From positions 21,821 to 85,820 of the forward strand of contig CAMNFR010000005.1 of the NCBI GenBank assembly GCA_946537305.1: 64,000 nucleotides of DNA, read 5' to 3'. The notes below the pieces were generated by a model. The model had not been told where the DNA came from and did not search any database. It was given only the letters and a program-made list of their open reading frames with translations. This stretch comes from an uncultured Lachnospiraceae bacterium. GTDB lineage: Bacteria > Bacillota > Clostridia > Lachnospirales > Lachnospiraceae. This document shows positions 33,313 through 41,089 of this stretch, in pieces (the first letter of the stretch is position 1; every line of letters starts with the position of its first letter). The position numbers and the translations under genes are program-made.

Positions 33313-34500
33313 ATGGCTAAAGACTACACTTTTAAGAACACGATCCCGCTGGCTCCGTTGAAGATCGTTGCCATGGATAATTGCAGGGATTTCGGCAAAA
33401 AAGTAGATGATTACATCGTCGGTTTCCGCAAACACGACCAGGAAATCCTGAAGGCCCGTGAAGCGAACATTGAATTCCGCGGCTATGATATGGATTCCTA
33501 TCTCCTCCCCACCTCCTGTCCCCGTTTCGGGTCCGGCGAAGGCAAGGGCATGATCCACGAAAGCGTGCGAGGTGTTGACCTGTTTATCATTTCCGACGTC
33601 ACCAACTACAGCATGACCTTCCCGATGTACGGCCGCGAGCACATGATGTCCCCGGATGATCACTATCAGGATCTGAAGCGTATCATCGCCACCGCGATGA
33701 CCACCGCACGGCGCGTTAATGTGATCATGCCTTTCCTGTACGAGAGCCGCCAGCACAAGAGATCCGGCAGAGAATCTCTGGACTGCGCGATGGCCCTGGA
33801 GGAACTGGCCGACATGGGCGTGACCAACATCATCACCTTTGATGCCCACGACCCCCGCGTACAGAACGCCATTCCGCTGCACGACTTCGACAGCTTCCCC
33901 TGTGTCTATCAGTTCATGAAAGCTCTGCTTTCCAAAGAAAAGAACATCCCCATCAGCAAGGATGAGCTGATGATCATCAGCCCGGATGAGGGCGCCATGG
34001 GCCGTGCCGTCTATCTTGCCAACAACCTGGAAGTAGACATGGGTATGTTCTATAAGCGGCGCGACTATTCCCGTATCGTAAACGGCAAGAACCCCATCGT
34101 TGCACATGAATTCCTGGGTTCGGACGTAGAAGGCAAGACCGTGATCATTGTAGATGACATGATCGCCTCCGGCGATTCCATGCTGGACACCTGCAAGGAG
34201 CTTCGCCGCCGCAAGGCCAAACGAGTAATCGTCTTCTGTACCTTCGGTCTGTTCACCTCCGGTTTTGAAAACTTTGATCGCTACTATGAGGCCGGATACT
34301 TCGATTATATCGTGACCACCAACCTGAACTACCGCAAGCCCGAGCTGCTGGATCGCCCGTGGTATCTGGAAGCGGACATGACCAAATATGTGGCCACCAT
34401 CATCAACACCCTCAACCATGACGTCTCGCTCAGCGACATCATGAGCCATACCGAGAAGCTGCAGCGGCTCATCAACCGCTACAAAAGAGGGGAATTTTAA
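33313..34500 (+). CDS. prs: Ribose-phosphate pyrophosphokinase (long clostridial form)
   Basis: Makes PRPP from ribose 5-phosphate and ATP for nucleotide, His and Trp synthesis. The protein is 395 residues, about 80 longer than the usual ~315 form; the extra length is in the N-terminal part (about 1-90). The catalytic flexible region SRQHKRSGRESLD is near residue 142 and the PRPP loop VIIVDDMIASGDSML near residue 277; YKRRDYSR is close to residue 252. It is one of only two plus-strand genes, with its own promoter and a strong terminator. The long form is familiar in Lachnospiraceae. Confidence 0.92.
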   Translation: MAKDYTFKNTIPLAPLKIVAMDNCRDFGKKVDDYIVGFRKHDQEILKAREANIEFRGYDMDSYLLPTSCPRFGSGEGKGMIHESVRGVDLFIISDVTNYSMTFPMYGREHMMSPDDHYQDLKRIIATAMTTARRVNVIMPFLYESRQHKRSGRESLDCAMALEELADMGVTNIITFDAHDPRVQNAIPLHDFDSFPCVYQFMKALLSKEKNIPISKDELMIISPDEGAMGRAVYLANNLEVDMGMFYKRRDYSRIVNGKNPIVAHEFLGSDVEGKTVIIVDDMIASGDSMLDTCKELRRRKAKRVIVFCTFGLFTSGFENFDRYYEAGYFDYIVTTNLNYRKPELLDRPWYLEADMTKYVATIINTLNHDVSLSDIMSHTEKLQRLINRYKRGEF

Positions 34501-34531
34501 CCCAATGCAGAACCATGCGAAACAAAAAAGA

Positions 34532-34568
34532 AACAACCCCTGTGCTTGCACTAAGGGGTTGTTTTTTT
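34532..34568 (+). terminator. Rho-independent terminator of prs
   Basis: AACAACCCCT (34532-34541) pairs with AGGGGTTGTT (34554-34563) and runs into TTTTTTT, 32 bp after the stop. Confidence 0.95.
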
Positions 34569-34590
34569 ATGTTTCATATGGTGAGAATCA

Positions 34591-34635
34591 CCAAAGTCAC
34601 AGACAAAAGCGCTGAAGGCGCGTCTGTGACTTTTG
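34591..34635 (-). terminator. Long hairpin after the ThrE-type operon
   Basis: CCAAAGTCACAGAC (34591-34604) pairs with GTCTGTGACTTTTGG (34621-34635) with one bulge; an inner GCGC pairing (AGCGC/GCGCG) is also possible. It lies 15 bp after the stop of the minus-strand gene at 34650, between convergent genes. The T-run is poor, so it may protect the mRNA end rather than stop transcription. Confidence 0.6.
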
Positions 34636-34649
34636 GTTCTGCATTATCA

Positions 34650-35093
34650 TCAGATCCTATGTTCTCTGCGATAGCTGCGGAACAGCATGGGCCCGATCAT
34701 GGATCCCAGTGCGATACCTAACAGCGCCTGTGCAAGAATGACCAAATGATGCATCATCGCCGGTTGATCCAGCTGGATCATTGCCATGATCATTTCGTAC
34801 AGGACGTCACCGGGGATCAGAAGTACCAGTGCCGGATACAGGAATTTGGCAATGGAAACCTTCTTATGCATACCCACCAACTCTGCGTACAGCGTTCCGA
34901 CAAGCGCCGCTACCATGGTATAAAACAGACGGTTAAACAGCAGCGACTCACAGATGATCAGCACAATGCGGGTGACAACACCTGCCAGGCCTGCCCATAC
35001 CAGTTCTTCCTTTCTGATGCCGAAGCAAATACCAAAGCCAATGGTACACGTAAACGAAAATAAGCACGCCAATAATATTTCCGTGATCGCCAT
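34650..35093 (-). CDS. Threonine/serine exporter, ThrE-2 type subunit (DUF3815)
   Basis: A 147-residue membrane protein of the ThrE_2/DUF3815 type with four to five hydrophobic helices (ITEILLACLFSFTCTIGFGI, WAGLAGVVTRIVLIICESLL, FYTMVAALVGTLYAEL, ALVLLIPGDVLYEMIMAM). It is the C-terminal half of the split ThrE exporter. The start at 35093 fits TAATG coupling to the upstream half and a GGAGGTG site; a longer frame from 35138 is rejected. LLIPGDVLYE is the ThrE-2 counterpart of the LIPGIPLIN loop in the partner. Confidence 0.88.
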   Translation of the reverse strand: MAITEILLACLFSFTCTIGFGICFGIRKEELVWAGLAGVVTRIVLIICESLLFNRLFYTMVAALVGTLYAELVGMHKKVSIAKFLYPALVLLIPGDVLYEMIMAMIQLDQPAMMHHLVILAQALLGIALGSMIGPMLFRSYRREHRI

Positions 35094-35863
35094 TACAGTA
35101 CACCTCCAAATATCACCAAAGAAAGGTAAAATCCGCACGCTACAGCCAGTGTCTCCAGAAAAGCTGTCATAAACAGAAGACCGCCGCTTAACACGCGGCC
35201 GTTCAGCATCTCACGACAGGCATTGATCAGCGGAATTCCCGGGATCAGGCCAATGCAGTTGATGATCATCAGAAGATAAGGATTCGAATGCAACCCCGTC
35301 TTATAGCCGATCATGATCACACTGCCCGCCAGGAACGAAGAAATACCGCACAGCAGCAGATGATTCACCGGAAAGATCTCATGCATGTACATCTGCGTCC
35401 CCATCGCAATGGCAATGCCGATCGCTACCAGTACGCCGCCCATAACGCCGCCGCCGATAAAATAATTCAGCGAAAGCAGGGCAATCGCCATCCCGCAGAT
35501 GATCATGGGTCTCGGATACGGCGGATGTATGGATATTGCGTGCAGCTTCTCCTTCAGGGTGCTCACAGGGATATGATTGTCACGGATCTCCCAGGCCAGG
35601 CGGTTCAGCTGCGTCAACTGCTCCATATTGACCAGGATATCTCCCACCGTTTTATGACGCATCACAGGCTCCTGATCCTTCGGCTGTACAGAGATCATCA
35701 GCGTATGCGGCAGCATGAAAATATCCGGTTCTTCAATGCCATAGGCATGAAAGATCAGATGCAGCAGATCATCTGTTCGCCAGATTTCACCGCCGCTGGT
35801 CATTAATCGGGCACCGAATTCCACCGCGAAATCCATTAATTCATTCAGTTCTTTTCTTTCCAT
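35093..35863 (-). CDS. Threonine/serine exporter, ThrE-1 type subunit (DUF1212)
   Basis: A 256-residue ThrE (DUF1212) subunit: a soluble N-terminal part (~1-110, LNELMDFAVEFGARLMTSGG) and about five transmembrane helices after it (MIICGMAIALLSLNYFIGG, LLLCGISSFLAGSVIMIGYK, CIGLIPGIPLINACREML). With the DUF3815 gene that overlaps its stop, it makes a two-part amino-acid exporter. It starts 15 bp after trmD and so reads as the tail of the ffh-rpsP-rimM-trmD operon. Confidence 0.9.
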   Translation of the reverse strand: MERKELNELMDFAVEFGARLMTSGGEIWRTDDLLHLIFHAYGIEEPDIFMLPHTLMISVQPKDQEPVMRHKTVGDILVNMEQLTQLNRLAWEIRDNHIPVSTLKEKLHAISIHPPYPRPMIICGMAIALLSLNYFIGGGVMGGVLVAIGIAIAMGTQMYMHEIFPVNHLLLCGISSFLAGSVIMIGYKTGLHSNPYLLMIINCIGLIPGIPLINACREMLNGRVLSGGLLFMTAFLETLAVACGFYLSLVIFGGVL

Positions 35864-35878
35864 CTTCTCTTCTTCCCG

Positions 35879-36631
35879 TTACGTATTTTCCGAGTCCCTT
35901 GTCATATATTCCTGCAGGAACCTTTTTTCTTTACTGCTGAGGTCTGCCGATTCCAGAAGATCCGGTCTGCGTTCTCCGGTACGGATCAGGGACTGCTCCC
36001 GACGCCATTTCGCGATATTGGCGTGATGCCCGGACAATAGCACCTCCGGCACCGCTTCTCCCCGAAAGACCTCCGGGCGCGTATACTGGGGATATTCCAA
36101 AAGACCGTCAGAAAAGGACTCATCCTCCGCCGATTCACTGTTATTCAGCACGCCCGGCACCAGTCTTGCAATGGCATCTATCATCACCAGGGCCGGCAGT
36201 TCCCCACCGGTCAGCACATAATCGCCGATAGAGACCGGTTCCGCCCCGATCTGTATCAGCGCGCGCTCATCTACGCCTTCGTAATGCCCGCACAGGATCA
36301 CCAGGTCCTCTTCACGCGCCAGCTCCTGCGCCATTTTCTGACTGAACACCTGCCCCTGAGGTGTCACATAGATCACGCGGGGGTGTTTCTCTCCTTCAAT
36401 CCCGGAAGTCACCGCGTCAAACGCCCGGCAGATCGGCCCAGCCTGCATCACCATGCCGGCGCCGCCGCCGTACGGATAATCATCTACATGGCCATGTTTG
36501 TTTTCTGCATAGTCACGGATATTCGTGGCGCTTACGGAAATCTGTCCCTTACTCTGCGCCCGCCCCAGAATACTGGCGGCGCAGCACTGTTCGATCATTT
36601 CCGGGAATAAAGTCAGCACGTGGAATTTCAT
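35879..36631 (-). CDS. trmD: tRNA (guanine-N1-)-methyltransferase TrmD
   Basis: Methylates G37 next to the anticodon. The 250-residue knotted SPOUT enzyme begins MKFHVLTLFPEMIEQ; DYPYGGGAGMVMQAGPI and the SAM knot LCGHYEGVDERAL and SIGDYVLTGGELPALVMIDA (ends quoted) are present, with EYPQYTRPE near residue 176. It overlaps rimM by 4 bp. Confidence 0.97.
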   Translation of the reverse strand: MKFHVLTLFPEMIEQCCAASILGRAQSKGQISVSATNIRDYAENKHGHVDDYPYGGGAGMVMQAGPICRAFDAVTSGIEGEKHPRVIYVTPQGQVFSQKMAQELAREEDLVILCGHYEGVDERALIQIGAEPVSIGDYVLTGGELPALVMIDAIARLVPGVLNNSESAEDESFSDGLLEYPQYTRPEVFRGEAVPEVLLSGHHANIAKWRREQSLIRTGERRPDLLESADLSSKEKRFLQEYMTRDSENT

Positions 36632-37137
36632 AGATCCCTCAGTCCTTCCATTATATGCACCGTCATGGTTCCGGCTTCAATATCCACTTCCTGCACGCAG
36701 TCCGCGATGGCGGGCAGCAGCAGCTCTCCCTGCGCGGTCTGCACCGCATACACATCGTTTGCGCCGGTCTGAATGACTTCTGAAAGTCTGCCAAGTTCCT
36801 CGCCTTCATCTGTATATACCATGATACCGATCAGATCTGCAATAAAGTATTCATTCTTTTTGAGGGGAATCGCTTCTTCGCGGGGTACGAAAAGTCCGGC
36901 ACCCTTGAGGGGTTCGATATCGTTGATGTTGTCGATTCCCTTGAACTTCAAGAGTACCATCTGCTTTGCGAATCGAACGGACTCGATTTCCAGCACACGT
37001 TCTTCTTTGGGCGCGCGCAGGATGACCTTTTTCAGTTTTTTAAAGCGTTTGGGATCATCGGTCGTGGGGAAGACCTTGATCTCTCCTCGGATGCCGTGCG
37101 TATTGGTGTAGATTCCTACTTGAAAGTGCGTTTCCAT
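36628..37137 (-). CDS. rimM: Ribosome maturation factor RimM
   Basis: 16S rRNA processing factor that binds S19 in 30S maturation. The 169-residue protein has the RimM N-domain (VGIYTNTHGIRGEIKVFPTT) and a PRC-barrel C-domain (YFIADLIGIMVYTDEGEELG and VPREEAIPL before it). The 108-bp gap to khpA holds a terminator-like hairpin. It is coupled to trmD. Confidence 0.95.
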   Translation of the reverse strand: METHFQVGIYTNTHGIRGEIKVFPTTDDPKRFKKLKKVILRAPKEERVLEIESVRFAKQMVLLKFKGIDNINDIEPLKGAGLFVPREEAIPLKKNEYFIADLIGIMVYTDEGEELGRLSEVIQTGANDVYAVQTAQGELLLPAIADCVQEVDIEAGTMTVHIMEGLRDL

Positions 37138-37196
37138 AGTTTGTCCTCGTGTACTGTATTAATCTGTAGACTTGCTGATTCCCGAAAGGTACTGTG

Positions 37197-37235
37197 AAAA
37201 AGTGGGTCACAGGAATCGTCCTCTGACCCACTAAA
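37197..37235 (-). terminator. Terminator-like hairpin between khpA and rimM
   Basis: Minus strand: AGTGGGTCA-G-AGGA pairs with TCCTG-TGACCCACT, then TTTTTC. It lies within the ribosome/SRP operon, 11 bp after khpA, so it probably trims expression of rimM-trmD-thrE relative to rpsP-khpA. Confidence 0.8.
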
Positions 37236-37245
37236 ACTGCCGGAA

Positions 37246-37473
37246 TTATTTGATATCCAGTGTAACCTTTTTGTCTTCCCGGGATGCTGCCGCCTTCACG
37301 ACAGAACGGATCGCCTTGGCGATGCGTCCCTGCTTGCCGATCACTTTGCCCACATCGGCCGGATCTACGGTCAGCTCCAGAACAGTCTCGTCCTCACCCT
37401 CGCTCTCCGTAACCACGACAGCTTCCGGATTGGTCACCAGGGATCTGGCAATGACCTCTACCAGTTCTTTCAT
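37246..37473 (-). CDS. khpA: KH-domain RNA-binding protein KhpA
   Basis: A 75-residue single-KH protein (MKELVEVIARSLVTNPEAV... with the KH loop VGKVIGKQGRIAKAIRSVV near residue 41). KhpA, with KhpB, binds RNA and affects cell division and sRNAs in Firmicutes. Its place after rpsP is conserved. Confidence 0.93.
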   Translation of the reverse strand: MKELVEVIARSLVTNPEAVVVTESEGEDETVLELTVDPADVGKVIGKQGRIAKAIRSVVKAAASREDKKVTLDIK

Positions 37474-37488
37474 GCACAGACCTCGAAA

Positions 37489-37731
37489 TTATTCGATACC
37501 AGCGATCTTGAACAGCTTGGCAACGGTATCCGTGGGCTTTGCGCCGTTAGCCAGCCACTTCTTCGCCTTCTCAGCATCGATCTTGATCTCGCTGGGATTC
37601 TTGGAAGGATCATAGGTTCCCAGCTCATCGATGAATCTGCCATCGCGAGGATAACGGGAATCCGCAACCTGTACACGATAGAAAGGAGCCTTCTTCTTAC
37701 CCAGTCTTGTCAAACGAATCTTAACAGCCAT
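37489..37731 (-). CDS. rpsP: 30S ribosomal protein S16
   Basis: An 80-residue S16: [20 protein letters not shown] at the start, then [20 protein letters not shown] and [13 protein letters not shown]. It is in the 5' domain of the 30S body. GAGGTG precedes the ATG. The 116-bp gap to ffh is AT-rich with no clear promoter of its own. Confidence 0.97.
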   Translation of the reverse strand: MAVKIRLTRLGKKKAPFYRVQVADSRYPRDGRFIDELGTYDPSKNPSEIKIDAEKAKKWLANGAKPTDTVAKLFKIAGIE

Positions 37732-37847
37732 TTTTTACACCTCTTATAATATAATAATAATTTATGATCAAGCACGACAATTGTGTGCAAGATTTCAACA
37801 ACAGTAAATTACAGTGCGCCAAGCCGCTGCATTTCGGTTCCGCCTTA

Positions 37848-39218
37848 TCAGAACGGAAGTCCGAATCCGCCGCCCTTGCCTCCGAACAGGCCGCCCATGC
37901 CGCGTCTGCCCTTTTTGCCCATCATGCCGGACATCTGCTTCATCATCTTCCGGCTCTGATCGAACTGTTTGACCAGGCGATTGACCTCGGAAATATCCAC
38001 ACCGGCACCTGCCGCAATGCGGCGTTTCCGGCTGACATTCAGCAGATCGGGATTGGAGCGTTCCTGCGGTGTCATCGAGTAGATGATGGATTCGATCCGC
38101 CGGATCTGTTTGTCATCCGGCATATCGGTATCCTTTACCTTCCCCGCCAGTCCAGGGATCATGCCGATGATGTCTGAAAGAGACCCCATCTGACGGATCT
38201 GTGAGAACTGATCCAGGAAATCGTTGAAGTCGAATTCCGCCTTGCGGAACTTCTGCTCCATCTCGCGGGCTTTCTGCTCATCCGTGGTGCTCTGCACTTT
38301 TTCGATCAGGGAAAGTACATCGCCCATACCCAGGATTCGGGAAGCCATACGATCCGGATAGAACTGTTCCAGGTCGGAAAGCTTTTCGCCCATACCTACA
38401 TACAGGACGGGCTTGCCGGTCACGGCACGGATGGAAAGTACCGAACCGCCTCGGGTATCGCCATCGAGCTTTGTCACGATGATGCCATCCAGACCTACCT
38501 TGTCATTGAAGGAGGAGGCTACATTTACGGCATCCTGACCGGTCATGGCGTCTACCACCAGGATGGTCTGGTCGATCTCGATATTCTCCTTGATGGAGAT
38601 CAGCTCTTCCATCATGGCCTCATCGATGTGCAGACGACCTGCGGTATCGATGATGACTACATTCAAGCCGTTCTTTTCGGCATGCTCCAGCGCAGCCTTG
38701 GCGATATCCAGCGGCTTGTTCTGGTCGCCCATGGTAAATACAGGTACACCCTGCTTTTCACCGTTCACCTGCAGCTGTTTGATGGCTGCAGGACGATAGA
38801 CGTCGCAGGCTACCAGCAGCGGCTTGCGGCCCTTTGCCTTCAGCTTTCCGGCGATCTTGGCGGCTGTTGTCGTCTTGCCGGCGCCCTGAAGACCTGCCAT
38901 CAGCAGGACCGTGATCTGATTTCCGGGCTTTAAGGCAATCTCGGTGGTCTCGGAGCCCATCATGTTGATCAGTTCTTCGTTAACGATTTTGATGACTGTC
39001 TGGCCGGGCGTAAGAGAATTCAGTACCTCTTCGCCCACAGCACGGGCTTCCACATCCTTCACGAACTTTTTGACAACCTTAAAGTTGACATCCGCCTGAA
39101 GGAGGGCCATCTTTACTTCTTTCATGGCCGATTTGACATCTGCCTCAGACAGCCGTCCCTTGCCCCGAAGGTTCTTAAATACATTCTGTAATTTTTCGGA
39201 AAGGCTCTCAAATGCCAT
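37848..39218 (-). CDS. ffh: Signal recognition particle GTPase Ffh
   Basis: SRP54 homologue that binds signal peptides and 4.5S/SRP RNA and docks with FtsY. The 456-residue protein has the N domain (1-~90), the G domain with GLQGAGKTTTAAKIAGKL, DTAGRLHIDE and TKLDGDTRGG, and the Met-rich M domain (~330-430, IRQMGSLSDIIGMIPG, RIAAGAGVDISEVN, MMKQMSGMMG), ending in a Gly/Phe tail. It directly follows ylxM. No SRP RNA gene was found in the window. Confidence 0.97.
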   Translation of the reverse strand: MAFESLSEKLQNVFKNLRGKGRLSEADVKSAMKEVKMALLQADVNFKVVKKFVKDVEARAVGEEVLNSLTPGQTVIKIVNEELINMMGSETTEIALKPGNQITVLLMAGLQGAGKTTTAAKIAGKLKAKGRKPLLVACDVYRPAAIKQLQVNGEKQGVPVFTMGDQNKPLDIAKAALEHAEKNGLNVVIIDTAGRLHIDEAMMEELISIKENIEIDQTILVVDAMTGQDAVNVASSFNDKVGLDGIIVTKLDGDTRGGSVLSIRAVTGKPVLYVGMGEKLSDLEQFYPDRMASRILGMGDVLSLIEKVQSTTDEQKAREMEQKFRKAEFDFNDFLDQFSQIRQMGSLSDIIGMIPGLAGKVKDTDMPDDKQIRRIESIIYSMTPQERSNPDLLNVSRKRRIAAGAGVDISEVNRLVKQFDQSRKMMKQMSGMMGKKGRRGMGGLFGGKGGGFGLPF

Positions 39219-39560
39219 TTACAGCTCTCCAATCTCGCGGGAAATCTCCGCGATCTGCCGGACAAGTTGCCCGTCGCCGGTGGTTTCATATTCCTGCGCC
39301 AGCCGGCCGATCTTTTCTACAAGGACCCTGGTGGTCTCAAATTTCTTCACCAGGCCAAGCTTATCCTCATATTCCTGAAGAGAACGGCTGCAGCGCCGGA
39401 TCAGATCGTGTACGCTCTGCCGGCTGGTGTGATGCGCTTCCGCCACTTCGCTCAGCGAGAAATCACCGAAGACAACGTCCTCATAGATCTGCCGCTGGTG
39501 CTCCGTCAGCAGCTCCCCGTAAAAATCATAAAGTAAAGTCTGTTCCAGAATCTTTTCCAT
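39219..39560 (-). CDS. ylxM: YlxM-type helix-turn-helix protein, SRP-associated
   Basis: A 113-residue UPF0122/YlxM protein with a sigma-factor-4-like HTH: EHQRQIYEDVVFGDFSLSEV then AEAHHTSRQSVHDLIRRCSR. In Firmicutes it stands before ffh and supports SRP function. The start at 39560 (MEKILEQTLLYDFYG) is firm: an upstream ATG at 39605 lies inside the -35 box of the promoter. The ribosome site AGGTGA is 5 bp before the ATG. Ends 1 bp before ffh. Confidence 0.93.
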   Translation of the reverse strand: MEKILEQTLLYDFYGELLTEHQRQIYEDVVFGDFSLSEVAEAHHTSRQSVHDLIRRCSRSLQEYEDKLGLVKKFETTRVLVEKIGRLAQEYETTGDGQLVRQIAEISREIGEL

Positions 39561-39576
39561 GGCGCTCACCTGCGGT

Positions 39577-39605
39577 ATCATATCAGATTGCAGTTGGCTT
39601 GTCAA
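39577..39605 (-). promoter_or_regulatory. Consensus promoter of the ylxM-ffh-rpsP-khpA-rimM-trmD operon
   Basis: Minus strand: -35 TTGACA (39600-39605), 17-bp spacer, -10 TATGAT (39577-39582). Start is expected near 39570, only about 10 nt before the ylxM ATG, so the leader is unusually short and barely includes the ribosome site. Confidence 0.88.
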
Positions 39606-39643
39606 GTGTTTTTCCTTGACAAAAAGAATTACATAAAAAAGAA

Positions 39644-40966
39644 TTACTTCTTTACGGGATGTGCCCGTTCTGCTTCGGTGACTTCGCCGGCATGATGCGC
39701 GTTGGTATGTACATCAATATACTGCATTTTCAGCTTGGAATACAAAATACGCTGACTGGAATAGAGCCCGCTGTAGCCGGACAGTACAAAGCTGATGCCG
39801 CAGGCCAGTGTATAAAAAAGAGCGCCGCGGGTACCGAACAGTTCTATGGCCAGGAATATCGAAGCGATAGGGCAGTTCACGGCGCCGCAGAAAACGGACA
39901 CCAGACCGATCGCGGCGGCAAAGCCTGCATGAATACCCAACAGAGGACCGGCCAGAGCTCCAAAGGTCGCGCCCACAAAGAAGGACGGAACAACTTCACC
40001 GCCCTTAAAGCCGGCTGCCAGTGTGATCGCCGTAAAAAGAATCTTCAACAGGAAGGAAAGCGGTTTTGTCTCTCCCATTCCCACGGCACGGGTGATCGAT
40101 ACCACGCCGGCTCCGTTGTATTCCTGTGTGCCGACCAGCAGTGTCAGCGCGATGACGGCGGCTCCACCTACGACCACGCGCAGCCAGGGATTTTTCAGGT
40201 ATTTTTTCATCTCATGCTCTGCCAGATGCATGACGCCGCAGAAGAGTACGGCGACCAGCGCGCAGAGAATCGCAAGTACCGCTACCTTCAAAAAGGTAAA
40301 AGCGTCATGCGCAGGAACATAGACCGGGAATCGAGTCGGGCGAACCCCCAGCACCAGCGAGATTCCGTAGGCCACCAGGGCTGCCAGGAAGCACGGCACC
40401 AGAGCTGCGTGATAGATCAGGCCGATACTGATGACCTCCAGTGCGAAGATGGTCGCCGCCAGCGGCGTCCCGAACAAGGCAGAAAACAGGGCTGCCATCC
40501 CCATCATGGTAGTCATACGGATGTCTTTATCGTCCAGTCGGAACAGCCGCCCGGTCTGATAGCCGATGGTCCCGCCCATCTGAAGAGCTGCGCCCTCTCT
40601 TCCGGCGGAGCCGCCGCATAGATGTGTGAGAACGGTTGCCGCAAAGATCGCGGGCAGCAATGTCAGGGAAACGCCCCGGCCAAGCTGTACTTCTTCTATA
40701 ATATTATTTGTCCCCAGTTTTTCCGCACGGGCCAGTTTATAGATAACAACAATCAAAAGTCCAGCCACCGGCAGCAGATAAAGCATCCACGGGTGTTCGC
40801 CCCGGAACTCGGTAGCAATCTCTACGCCGATATGAAAGGCAGAGCCCACCAGTCCGCTGACAGTCCCCACCACGCCCGCAACCAGGGTCCATTTGGCCAT
40901 TATTCGAATATAGATCCACCAATGAGAGAAATAATGAACAATATTTGAAGCAATTCTTTTCATCAT
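39644..40966 (-). CDS. CLC-type channel/antiporter with fluoride-clade motifs
   Basis: A 440-residue CLC protein with about ten hydrophobic helices. The three ion-path motifs differ from chloride CLCs: GSGIP is replaced by GTNNIIEE (near residue 86), GREGP is GREGAALQMGG (near 122), and GxFxP is GGEVVPSFFVGATFG (near 325). As I recall, GNNL-type and GREGx plus GGEVxP motifs mark CLC-F fluoride/proton antiporters, so fluoride export is the preferred reading. No fluoride riboswitch could be confirmed in the short leader. AAGGTGG precedes the ATG. It lies between the ppdK terminator and the ylxM promoter. Confidence 0.86.
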   Translation of the reverse strand: MMKRIASNIVHYFSHWWIYIRIMAKWTLVAGVVGTVSGLVGSAFHIGVEIATEFRGEHPWMLYLLPVAGLLIVVIYKLARAEKLGTNNIIEEVQLGRGVSLTLLPAIFAATVLTHLCGGSAGREGAALQMGGTIGYQTGRLFRLDDKDIRMTTMMGMAALFSALFGTPLAATIFALEVISIGLIYHAALVPCFLAALVAYGISLVLGVRPTRFPVYVPAHDAFTFLKVAVLAILCALVAVLFCGVMHLAEHEMKKYLKNPWLRVVVGGAAVIALTLLVGTQEYNGAGVVSITRAVGMGETKPLSFLLKILFTAITLAAGFKGGEVVPSFFVGATFGALAGPLLGIHAGFAAAIGLVSVFCGAVNCPIASIFLAIELFGTRGALFYTLACGISFVLSGYSGLYSSQRILYSKLKMQYIDVHTNAHHAGEVTEAERAHPVKK

Positions 40967-41021
40967 GAAGCCACCTTATCGATTTATCAACAGCCCCCAG
41001 GCACTTCATGGACTATAGCAT

Positions 41022-41053
41022 AAAAAGAAAGGGAGCACAAGACTCCCTTTCTC
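41022..41053 (-). terminator. Rho-independent terminator of ppdK
   Basis: Minus-strand hairpin GAAAGGGAG-TCTTGTG-CTCCCTTTC followed by TTTTTA, 36 bp after the ppdK stop. Confidence 0.93.
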
Positions 41054-41089
41054 AATGTGTCATAAAATTATGTGATGTAACAGTTCGAC

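Noticed and set aside
33175..34551. 458-codon minus-strand frame antisense to prs
   Set aside because: The plus strand encodes PRPP synthetase with its PRPP loop, promoter and terminator; the antisense product has no recognisable feature.
39605..39605. Upstream ATG start for ylxM at 39605
   Set aside because: It lies inside the -35 box of the operon promoter and could not be in the mRNA.
40967..41021. Fluoride (crcB) riboswitch upstream of the CLC gene
   Set aside because: GGGGCTGTTGAT faintly resembles its 3' part, but the 5' pairing partner with GGnGATGG is not there and the available space is short.
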